Below are positions 1-7,696 of a DNA stretch of 32,413 nt, one piece after another. Position numbers and translations under genes: made by a program. This stretch comes from Nitrosomonas sp. (GTDB lineage Bacteria; Pseudomonadota; Gammaproteobacteria; Burkholderiales; Nitrosomonadaceae), in NCBI GenBank assembly GCA_021774155.1, contig JAJFJH010000333.1, positions 1 to 32,413 on the forward strand, read 5' to 3'. The notes beneath the pieces are model-generated. The model had not been told where the DNA came from, made no database searches, and worked only from the letters and a program-made list of their open reading frames with translations. Each line of letters begins with the position of its first letter. Position 1 is the first letter of the stretch.

Positions 1-1
1 C

Positions 2-475
2 GGTGATTTACTCCCTCGTTCTAACCCTGTTTTATCTAACATGACACTCATGGGCGCACCCGTTAGCACACAAGGTGCATTGCTGCGCAGAGGGACCGGT
101 GCAAATATCTGGAATTCAGTTTTCACTGGTTTCCCAACCTGCTTAATGATTGATGGCGCACCGACATTTGTCAATGCGGGCGCTCCGGGCAACCTAAGCG
201 GCGATTTAACCATTCAACATTCTTTTGTTGATTGCAACACTAACTTTGCGGATGGAGAAGGAGCAACATTTACCACCGCTGATTGGTTCCTTTCACAAGC
301 TGGAAACAGTGAAGAAAGCCCGCTCTTAAATGGCTTCCTACCTGCCTCAGGTTCGCCACTAACACTTGGTGGCACAGTGGTTAACGATCCTTTCTTTGAT
401 GTGGTTGATTATGTCGGCGCATTCAAAGATGAAAGCGATGATTGGACGCAAGAATGGACATTTGAATTTAATTAA
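2..475 (+). CDS. C-terminal part of a secreted/surface hypothetical protein (5' end outside window)
   Basis: The frame is open from base 2 upstream of the listed ATG at 41 (GDLLPRSNPVLSNM...). It is Gly/Thr/Asn rich and ends ...DYVGAFKDESDDWTQEWTFEFN*, followed by a terminator. Confidence 0.6.
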   Translation, partial: GDLLPRSNPVLSNMTLMGAPVSTQGALLRRGTGANIWNSVFTGFPTCLMIDGAPTFVNAGAPGNLSGDLTIQHSFVDCNTNFADGEGATFTTADWFLSQAGNSEESPLLNGFLPASGSPLTLGGTVVNDPFFDVVDYVGAFKDESDDWTQEWTFEFN

Positions 476-494
476 AATGCACTAATTGTTGAAT

Positions 495-535
495 AAAAAA
501 GGCTTCTTGGCTGTAAGGCTAAGTAGCCTTTTTTT
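495..535 (+). terminator. Rho-independent terminator
   Basis: AAAAAAGGCT ... AGCCTTTTTTT stem with T-tract 20 nt after the stop codon of the first CDS. Confidence 0.7.
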
Positions 536-628
536 ATGATTAACATCACTAGTGTCATTACCAAGGGAAACTGACGAACTAATTATCAGGGGACTTTGTC
601 GTAAAACTCTATTAGTAGCTCGTTAGTC

Positions 629-751
629 TTACAATGAATCATCATCGATGAAATAGGTGCCGTTGGGTGCAACAGGCTTAAACAGCAACCATGCGATGTG
701 AGACAACGTCTCATCATCAATAGATTGACCTTGCTGCCGTAAGCTTTGGTG
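629..751 (-). pseudogene. Possible remnant of a Tn3-like transposase C-terminus
   Basis: Minus-strand translation HQSLRQQGQSIDDETLSHIAWLLFKPVAPNGTYFIDDDSL* resembles the Tn3-family C-terminal pattern (LRxxGxxIxDExLxHLxPxxWxHIxxxGxY). An in-frame stop lies immediately upstream. Confidence 0.25.
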
Positions 752-870
752 TTATCTGAACCTCAACTGGATAAATGAGCGCTATAAGGTGTCGTAGTGT
801 GTCATTTCCTTGACGAAGTTTATTCATAAATTCTATTACGACCCAAGTTCAAAAAATTTTATTAAATACG

Positions 871-898
871 CTTGAAAATCTATTAGGCGACCTTAGAT
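871..898 (+). promoter_or_regulatory. Candidate sigma-32 heat-shock promoter for the Hsp20 gene
   Basis: CTTGAAA (871-877), 13-nt spacer, CCTTAGAT (891-898). The -35 is a full match and the -10 a partial match to CTTGAAA-N13-CCCCATNT. Confidence 0.4.
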
Positions 899-911
899 CA
901 TTGTTGTCGGC

Positions 912-976
912 GGTATGTCCAACATGGAATACCATCGATTTTGACTTTATTTTATTTTTGCTTCTAACGGAGGATA
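912..976 (+). promoter_or_regulatory. ROSE-like RNA thermometer in the 5' leader of the Hsp20 gene
   Basis: SD-sequestering hairpin UUUGCUUC (957-964)/GGAGGAUA (969-976), 4-nt loop, with G-G and U-U oppositions. A second hairpin GGTATgTCC/GGAATACC lies upstream (912-933). Confidence 0.65.
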
Positions 977-980
977 TATT

Positions 981-1463
981 ATGAACTCAATTGATTTAAC
1001 CCCTCTTTATCGCAGTAGTATCGGCTTTGACCGCTTTGGATCTTTGCTAGATAACGCACTAAGGGCAGATACAGCTGCGTCCGGTTATCCACCTTATAAT
1101 ATCGAAATAATTGATGAAAACCATTATGCAATCACCTTGGCGGTAGCGGGTTTTTCTCAAAACGAACTCAATATTAATGTGGAAAAAGGCGTACTGATTG
1201 TTCATGGTAAAAGAGCCGTTGCTGATGAGCATAGGTATCTCCATCATGGCATTGCCAATCGTACGTTTGAACGCAGGTTTAATCTTGCCGATTATGTCGA
1301 GGTGATCAATGCCGATCTATCAAACGGCCTGTTGACCATTAGCCTAGCTAGAGAAATACCTGAGGCAATGAAACCAAAAACCATTGCCATTAATCAGAGT
1401 GATAATGCGTTGAAGCATACGGCCAAAGATAAACCCGGAGAAAAAAGGATCAAAGCTGCTTAA
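981..1463 (+). CDS. ibpA: Small heat-shock protein, Hsp20/IbpA family
   Basis: Alpha-crystallin domain: YNIEIIDENHYAITLAVAGFSQNELNINVEKGVLIVHGKR...NRTFERRFNLADYVEVINADLSNGLLTISLAREIPE. SD GGAGGA precedes the ATG. Confidence 0.9.
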   Translation: MNSIDLTPLYRSSIGFDRFGSLLDNALRADTAASGYPPYNIEIIDENHYAITLAVAGFSQNELNINVEKGVLIVHGKRAVADEHRYLHHGIANRTFERRFNLADYVEVINADLSNGLLTISLAREIPEAMKPKTIAINQSDNALKHTAKDKPGEKRIKAA

Positions 1464-1468
1464 CATGG

Positions 1469-1496
1469 AAAAGGCTGTGTGCACCACAGCCTTTTT
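1469..1496 (+). terminator. Rho-independent terminator after the Hsp20 gene
   Basis: AAAAGGCTGTG ... CACAGCCTTTTT. Confidence 0.85.
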
Positions 1497-1500
1497 ATCC

Positions 1501-1602
1501 GGGGCTGAAACTAGCGGTGTTTCCTTAGAGTAACTTGTCGTGCATATGTAGGGTACTGTAATGCTGTGTATAGCATGTTCGTGCCGCTGGGTTTCAGACC
1601 CC
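1501..1602. repeat. 102-bp inverted-repeat element
   Basis: GGGGCTGAAACTAGCGG at the left end and CCGCTGGGTTTCAGACCCC at the right end form an imperfect ~17-bp terminal inverted repeat. It encloses the internal hairpin ATGCTGTGTATAGCAT. Confidence 0.55.
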
Positions 1603-1672
1603 ATTAAGTATTCCACCTTATTTAATTATAGAAACAGTGGGTTGTTATTAATAAAATACAGGAGAATATACT

Positions 1673-2593
1673 ATGAAGACTAGAACATCTATGCTTTGCC
1701 TAAGTATTTTACTGGTTATTCTATTTTCATCACCGCTATATGCAGAGGAAAATAGGGCCACAAAAAAATCCAGAAACTTGACTGAATCTTCAATGTCAGA
1801 TCCGAATGAAAATGCTAACGTAGAAGAAAAGGTTAGTCAGAAACGGGAAAAAATTGTTAAAGAAGCGGTAGCTGCTATTGAAGAAACAAAGAAGGCTTTA
1901 ACAGCACTGGAAAATGATAGGAAACAGGATGCATTAAATGCGCTAGAAAAATCAGTAGGCAAATTAGAAATTGTCCTTGAACGAGACCCAGATTTGGCAT
2001 TTGCTGTCATTGATACAAAAATTGCTATTCATGACTTATATGCATCGCTGAAAGGTATTGAGCAGGCAAAAAAACAAGCAGAGGACTACCTAGAAGATAA
2101 TGATATTCAAAAAGCGCGAGGCACTCTGAAAGGTATGGCTAGCGAAGTAGTTATTAGCGCCGTAAGCATTCCGCTAGCGACTTATCCAGAAGCCATAAAA
2201 GATGTGGTCCCGCTTATAGATGCTGGTAAAACTAAGGAAGCCAAAACTGCTTTGCATGTTGCATTAAATTCTCTAATAGTAACCGATTATATAATTCCAT
2301 TACCCTTCATAAGGGCTGAGGAAAACCTCAACTTAGCTGAATCTCTAGCAGAGAAAAAGGATCGTACGGAAAAAGAAAACACATCATTAACATTCTTACT
2401 AGAGGATGCACGCTTTCAGCTAAAAATGGCTGAAGCGCTTGGTTATGGTAATGAAGTAGTCTACGAAACATTACATAAACAAATAGACAAAGTTATAGAA
2501 AAGACTGAAGGAAATAAATATGGAAGTGGTTATTTTGACGAGATTTCTGAATTTCTTTCAGAACTTATTAGTCCTCTCACAGAAAATAAGTAG
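1673..2593 (+). CDS. YfdX family protein, exported
   Basis: Signal peptide (MKTRTSMLCLSILLVILFSSPLYAEE) and YfdX-like core EAVAAIEETKKALTALENDRKQDALNALEKSVGKLEIVLERDPDLAFAVID. SD AGGAG before the ATG. Confidence 0.8.
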   Translation: MKTRTSMLCLSILLVILFSSPLYAEENRATKKSRNLTESSMSDPNENANVEEKVSQKREKIVKEAVAAIEETKKALTALENDRKQDALNALEKSVGKLEIVLERDPDLAFAVIDTKIAIHDLYASLKGIEQAKKQAEDYLEDNDIQKARGTLKGMASEVVISAVSIPLATYPEAIKDVVPLIDAGKTKEAKTALHVALNSLIVTDYIIPLPFIRAEENLNLAESLAEKKDRTEKENTSLTFLLEDARFQLKMAEALGYGNEVVYETLHKQIDKVIEKTEGNKYGSGYFDEISEFLSELISPLTENK

Positions 2594-2625
2594 TTGTGTA
2601 CGGTAGAGATTTGTGAGGATTATTT

Positions 2626-2663
2626 CCCCGTAGCACGCCTGTACTGCTACGGGGTGGTTTTTT
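2626..2663 (+). terminator. Rho-independent terminator after the yfdX-like gene
   Basis: CCCCGTAGCA ... TGCTACGGGG then TGGTTTTTT. Confidence 0.85.
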
Positions 2664-2998
2664 AACATAGTAAAATTGCTCGTTACGGAAAAGATTTTAT
2701 CCGCCGCTAGTCGTATACATGAGAAAACCTTACAGAAGGAGGCGACTTACTTCCACGGTTACTATTATGGTGTGTACCTATAATGCGTTCCAGCTTATCA
2801 TCCCGCTGCCACGTAATGTAAAAACAGTGTGCTGACAATCCACCTGCCAAAAATAAGTAGTGAAAAAGCCAAAAACATTCCATTATCTTGACATATAGTT
2901 TTTTATTAGCTCTATGCAATAAGCTGTCCTAGTGCATATTTATGGATGAACTTGCACGGCTTCATGGGCATTGGGCCAAATACGCGAGACAGCTATCG

Positions 2999-3367
2999 CT
3001 ATTTTTCCGGTTTTACTTCACCCGTGAGCCAATCCCAGTCCAGTTTGGTTGGATTTGCCATATAGTCATCTGCATTTTCTACTACATCTTCAAGATAGCT
3101 TCGACGTAGCTTTAATTTAATATCGGGTGAATGTTCGCCTTCCACAACAGGTGTGAACATTCCATCAACAAAACGTGTACTAAAGTATGCGAGTTGCTCG
3201 TTTTCTTCACCTGTCATTATGAAAGTAATAGTATCTTGCGAATAAATGCGGTTAATCCCAGCAAGTATCCCATTGAGTAGCGGTAAATGCCGGTGTCTGA
3301 ACAGCGCGTAATTGCAAATATTAATATAATATTTAATAAGTGTTTTGTTGGTTAATTTTTCATTCAT
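2999..3367 (-). CDS. Hypothetical protein, possibly SCP2-like
   Basis: 122-aa ORF with SD-like AGGTGAG upstream. Contains IKLKLRRSYLEDVVENADDYMANPTKLDWDWLTGE; family assignment is weak. Confidence 0.55.
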   Translation of the reverse strand: MNEKLTNKTLIKYYINICNYALFRHRHLPLLNGILAGINRIYSQDTITFIMTGEENEQLAYFSTRFVDGMFTPVVEGEHSPDIKLKLRRSYLEDVVENADDYMANPTKLDWDWLTGEVKPEK

Positions 3368-3742
3368 CTAGTTTTATCTCACCTATTTTTAAGAAGTGTC
3401 AGAAGTTGATAAAAATCTTGCAAATATCTTGTATATTGTACTAGTTGAGCCTGTCGGATAATAGCTATTTTCGCAAGAAATCGATTGCTATCCTTCTGTT
3501 TTATAAAAATAATTATTCTTAAAGTCGTCATTTTTATTATTTATCAGACAGAAGCATCCTGGTATTTTTCTTTTATAAAAGCCTGAGTTAAAGTACGGCA
3601 AAATCCCATGGTATTAACCAATTAACATACTAGCTCAGATCTAACTTGGCTATCAGACGCCCCCAACACTGGGCAACACACGATCAAACCTTTCTTAATT
3701 TCTTTTTTTGGCCGGAGGGTTATTTTATCGATTTAATTGTTT

Positions 3743-5098
3743 TTAACGCATCTTAGGCATCATCCCCTTAAGGCCACGCATCATTTTTGACATGCCGCCT
3801 TTATTCATCATTTTCATCATTTTACGGGCTTGTTCAAACTGAGATAACACGCGATTGACTTCTTGCACGGAAACACCCGAGCCCGCTGCGATTCGTCTCT
3901 TGCGTGTTGCTTTTAGAATATCTGGCTTGGTGCGTTCTTGTGGTGTCATTGAATTAATGATCGCCTCAGTGCGATTAATTACTTTCTCATCGACATTAAC
4001 ATTTTGTGCGGCTTGGCTCAAATGGGCAGGTAATTTATCCATCAAGGCACTCATGCCACCCATTTTTTTCATTTGCTGAAACTGCATTCTGAAATCATTC
4101 AGGTCAAAGCCCTTGCCTGATTTCATTTTCTTCATCAGTTTCTTGGCTTCATCCTGGTCTGCACTTCGATGCGCTTCTTCAATCAGACCCAGCACGTCAC
4201 CCATGCCAAGAATACGAGACGCCATACGATCAGGGTAAAATTCTTCTAATCCAGTTAATTTCTCTGCAATACCGGTGAATTTTATGGGCTTACCTGTCAC
4301 ATGACGAACAGACAATGCCGCACCACCACGCGAATCACCATCAAGCTTAGTAAGGATGACACCCGTTAAAGGCAACGCATCAGAAAATGCTTTGGCCGTA
4401 TTAACCGCATCTTGCCCTTGCATGGCGTCGACCACGAATAAGGTCTCAATCGGCTTCAAAATTGTTTCAAGCTCACTGATTTCTTGCATCATGGCTTCGT
4501 CAATACCCAACCGTCCAGCGGTATCAACAATTAACACATCATGATGATGTCTACGAGCATAATCCAAAGCCGCCACACCGATATCTCCTGGCTTTTGATC
4601 GGTTTGTGTTGGAAAGAAATCTGCGCCAATCTGCTCTGCTAGCAACGCCAGCTGCTGAATCGCGGCAGGCCGATAGACGTCACAAGAAACCAGGAGTACT
4701 TTTTTCTTTTTTTGCTCCATCAACCACTTAGCAAGCTTACCACTACTGGTGGTTTTACCAGCGCCTTGCAAACCTGCCATGAGAATAACAGCAGGCGGAA
4801 CCGTACTGAGATTTAACTCGGCGGCCTCTCCACCCATAATCTCAATTAGTTCTTTATTTACAACGCCAACTAGCGCTTGTCCAGGCGTGAGGCTGTCCAT
4901 GACCTCATGACCGACGGCTTTTTCCTTAACACGCGCGATAAAATCTTTGATGACGGGCAGCGCCACATCCGCTTCCAATAGGGCCATGCGAATTTCACGC
5001 AGTGCTTTCTGAATATTATCTTCAGTTAACCTGGCCTCGCCACGTAATGTTTTAATGACACCGGAAAGTCGACCGGTAAGATTGTCAAACATGCTCAA
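3743..5098 (-). CDS. ffh: Signal recognition particle protein Ffh (SRP54)
   Basis: NG-domain GTPase motifs GLQGAGKTT, DTAGRLG and TKLDGDSRGG, and a Met-rich M domain (ARKMMKMMNKGGMSKMMRGLKGMMPKMR). Confidence 0.98.
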   Translation of the reverse strand: MSMFDNLTGRLSGVIKTLRGEARLTEDNIQKALREIRMALLEADVALPVIKDFIARVKEKAVGHEVMDSLTPGQALVGVVNKELIEIMGGEAAELNLSTVPPAVILMAGLQGAGKTTSSGKLAKWLMEQKKKKVLLVSCDVYRPAAIQQLALLAEQIGADFFPTQTDQKPGDIGVAALDYARRHHHDVLIVDTAGRLGIDEAMMQEISELETILKPIETLFVVDAMQGQDAVNTAKAFSDALPLTGVILTKLDGDSRGGAALSVRHVTGKPIKFTGIAEKLTGLEEFYPDRMASRILGMGDVLGLIEEAHRSADQDEAKKLMKKMKSGKGFDLNDFRMQFQQMKKMGGMSALMDKLPAHLSQAAQNVNVDEKVINRTEAIINSMTPQERTKPDILKATRKRRIAAGSGVSVQEVNRVLSQFEQARKMMKMMNKGGMSKMMRGLKGMMPKMR

Positions 5099-5218
5099 AC
5101 CCTCACAAATATGGTGGTATAGAAATAAAAATTAATGAAATATCCTGGTTAGCACTTTGAATTTATTAGTGTGCCATGTAGACTAAACGGATATTTCTGT
5201 CTTTTTAATCGATAATCA

Positions 5219-6058
5219 ATGCCCATCATTTTAACTTATCTCGCCGCCTTTTTGCTCTATACACTAATTGGCTGGCATTTCTGGCGAACTCGATGGAATG
5301 GATCTGCAATTGCTAACAACAAGAATAGTGATGCAGCCCCAGGATGGGAGCGTTATGTCATGCTCGCGCCCCTAACGCTACACGGTATCACACTTTATCA
5401 ATCTATACTTGTAGGGGACGGCTTAAGTTTTGGAGTGGGAAGCGCGATTTCCTCCATTGTCTGGCTCACCGCGTTTATTTATTCATTTTCAGGCTTGTTT
5501 TATCGTTTAGAAGGTTTACAAACTTTATTCGCACCAGTCGCTGCCGTTGGAGCCGTCAGCGTATTACTACCACTAGCTTTCCCTTCGATACATCCATTGG
5601 TTAATGCGGGCCTCCCTGCTTTTAAAGCACACATGATGGTTGCTATGATGGCTTATAGTTTTTTGACCATTGCGGTATTACATGCTTTATTAATGATGGC
5701 CGTTGAACGTCGCCTGCACCATCCATCAGCATCCCCTCTATTAACTAATTTACCGCCGCTCTTAGTGATGGAGAAATTACTTTTCCGTATCATTTGGACG
5801 GGTTTTATCTTGCTGACACTCACGCTATTTAGCGGCGTTATTTTTTCTCAGGAAGTCTTTGGCCAACCGCTCACCTTTTCACACAAAACCTTATTTGGCT
5901 TTATTTCTTGGGGTGTGTTTGCCGCGTTACTTTTTGGCAGACATCTATATGGCTGGCGCGGACGCATTGCCATACGCTGGACAATAGCCGGGTTTATCAT
6001 TTTGTTGTTAGCCTATATTGGCAGTAAATTTGTCGCTGAAATCATATTAAATCGCTAG
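5219..6058 (+). CDS. Cytochrome c assembly / CcsA-like (YpjD/HemX) inner-membrane protein
   Basis: Multi-TM protein divergent from ffh, with the CcsA-type segment FKAHMMVAMMAYSFLTIAVLHALLMM and a late KTLFGFISWGVFAALLFGRHLYGWRGR. Confidence 0.85.
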   Translation: MPIILTYLAAFLLYTLIGWHFWRTRWNGSAIANNKNSDAAPGWERYVMLAPLTLHGITLYQSILVGDGLSFGVGSAISSIVWLTAFIYSFSGLFYRLEGLQTLFAPVAAVGAVSVLLPLAFPSIHPLVNAGLPAFKAHMMVAMMAYSFLTIAVLHALLMMAVERRLHHPSASPLLTNLPPLLVMEKLLFRIIWTGFILLTLTLFSGVIFSQEVFGQPLTFSHKTLFGFISWGVFAALLFGRHLYGWRGRIAIRWTIAGFIILLLAYIGSKFVAEIILNR

Positions 6059-6062
6059 GAAA

Positions 6063-6320
6063 ATGAGAATGAGTCAAGAGAATATATCTTGTGAGCTACA
6101 CGATTTTATAGAAATTGCCTGTATGTATGGTTACCAAGTCCAATTGACGTTGAAAGACAACCAAACTCTTGAGGGCAAAGCTGTTGATATCAAAACTTCT
6201 AAAGAAAAACGTGAATACTTGATTATTAACAATGGACAAGAGCAACAAGTAGAGTTAACACAACTGACAAAAATGTCTGTTCTTACACAGAATGCTCAGT
6301 TTAAAGAAGTTAATTTTTAA
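6063..6320 (+). CDS. rof: Rho-binding antiterminator (Rof/YaeO family)
   Basis: ISCELHDFIEIACMYGYQVQLTLKDNQTLEGKAVDIKTSKEKREYLIINNGQEQQVELTQLTKM follows the Rof layout (IxCxxxDxxExACxxxxxxxLxLKDG...LEGKAxDxxxxxxxEYLxxxxxxxxxxxxLxxI). Start may be 6063 or 6069. Confidence 0.7.
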   Translation: MRMSQENISCELHDFIEIACMYGYQVQLTLKDNQTLEGKAVDIKTSKEKREYLIINNGQEQQVELTQLTKMSVLTQNAQFKEVNF

Positions 6321-6363
6321 CAGGTAAACCGCACGACTATTTCCCAAATGATTCATCTCTCCA

Positions 6364-7683
6364 ATGTACCGGCACTTTAAATACAGTCTGGTTATTTTTA
6401 TCGCTATCTTATTGTTAACCGGCCTGATTATTGCCGTCGTTACGCTATACGAACCCAACGCGTACAAACCACTCATTACACAATGGATTAAAGATAAAAA
6501 GAAGCGTGAATTACGGCTTGATGGGGACATCAGGCTCACAGTCTATCCTCAATTTGGCCTTAACATCAGTCAGCTCTCTTTAAGTGAATATGACTCGCAC
6601 GAGACATTTATCCACTTAGAGAATATTCAATTAGCACTGTCATTATGGCCGCTATTAAGTAAACAACTCGTTGTCGACAAACTCACTATGCAAGGACTTG
6701 ATGCCAAACTCATCCGCTACGCCGACGGGCGAACCAATATTGATGACTTGTTACCCACTGATGATGACTCCCCTGCGTTTGAATTCGATATTGAACAATT
6801 ACACGTCAATAATGCTGAGCTTGTTTTTCGGGATGAAAAAAACTCAAGAAACTATAGGCTATCCAACCTAAACCTTACGACCGACAAGATTACCGAGCTA
6901 TCACTCGACAACTTAAAGCTACATGCGCTAGGTGACACAAAACATATTAAAAAGAATGATTCAAATCACTTTGAAGTCCAACTTAATATTCCCAACCTAC
7001 AATTTGGTGTCAATCATCTTGCCAGCGACCAAATTAATTTGATTGCCAAAGTTACTCAGCTGGAGAATAGCATTAACGGCGTGTTCACTTTGTCCAACAT
7101 CACGAGCGCAGGACGTCACTTCGAAAGCGACATGATGACCATTGAACTAGCGGCAGAAAAAAATGCGCAAATTGTTAATCTTTTCTTTCACAGCCCACTG
7201 AGTGGAAATCTTGACACACAGGAACTAAAACTATCAGATGCGGAATTAAACCTGCGCATTTTTCAGCCTCAATCACCAGATATACCCATCAGTGGCAACT
7301 TACAGGGCGACCTATTTGTATCCAGCAAATCACCTGGATATTTACAAGCAAACCTCTCAGGCAACCTTGAAGGCAGCCTAATCAAAGCAGAATTTAATTT
7401 AAGCGACTTTAATAAACCAGTACTCCAGTTTATGGTTGATATCGACCAGTTCAATATGAACCGCTATCTGCCACCTCCCCAACAAAAGCATCAGCCAACT
7501 AAAAATGACAAAGACGCCACCAACCACATAAATGAATCACTGGATTTCGCATTATTGGCTGATTTAGATGTAAATGGAACCCTGCATATCGGTTCATTTC
7601 AATCTAATGATCTTTTCATCTCTGGCATTCAATTTGAAGTCCAGAACGATAATGGCCATTTACAGACAAGCCAAACGGAATAG
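6364..7683 (+). CDS. AsmA family protein (apparently short at the C-terminus)
   Basis: N-terminal TM then AsmA-like YEPNAYKPLITQWIKDKKKRELRLDGDIRLTVYPQFGLNISQLSLS, and later LDVNGTLHIGSFQSNDLFISGIQFEVQNDNGHL. Confidence 0.8.
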   Translation: MYRHFKYSLVIFIAILLLTGLIIAVVTLYEPNAYKPLITQWIKDKKKRELRLDGDIRLTVYPQFGLNISQLSLSEYDSHETFIHLENIQLALSLWPLLSKQLVVDKLTMQGLDAKLIRYADGRTNIDDLLPTDDDSPAFEFDIEQLHVNNAELVFRDEKNSRNYRLSNLNLTTDKITELSLDNLKLHALGDTKHIKKNDSNHFEVQLNIPNLQFGVNHLASDQINLIAKVTQLENSINGVFTLSNITSAGRHFESDMMTIELAAEKNAQIVNLFFHSPLSGNLDTQELKLSDAELNLRIFQPQSPDIPISGNLQGDLFVSSKSPGYLQANLSGNLEGSLIKAEFNLSDFNKPVLQFMVDIDQFNMNRYLPPPQQKHQPTKNDKDATNHINESLDFALLADLDVNGTLHIGSFQSNDLFISGIQFEVQNDNGHLQTSQTE

Positions 7684-7696
7684 CACCAGCCATTAA

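Noticed and set aside
1344-1616. 90-aa minus-strand ORF across the Hsp20 3' end
   Set aside because: Overlaps Hsp20 coding sequence, its terminator and the 102-bp inverted repeat; better explained by those.
2707-2919. 70-aa minus-strand ORF (MECFWLFHYLFLAGGLSAHCFY...)
   Set aside because: TTG start or internal ATG without a convincing SD, no recognisable family; left unannotated.
2922-2994. 73-nt region with 7-bp closing stem, considered as a tRNA
   Set aside because: No TpsiC arm (GGTTCRANNCC) and no proper D-arm or anticodon stem; kept only as a weak sRNA candidate.
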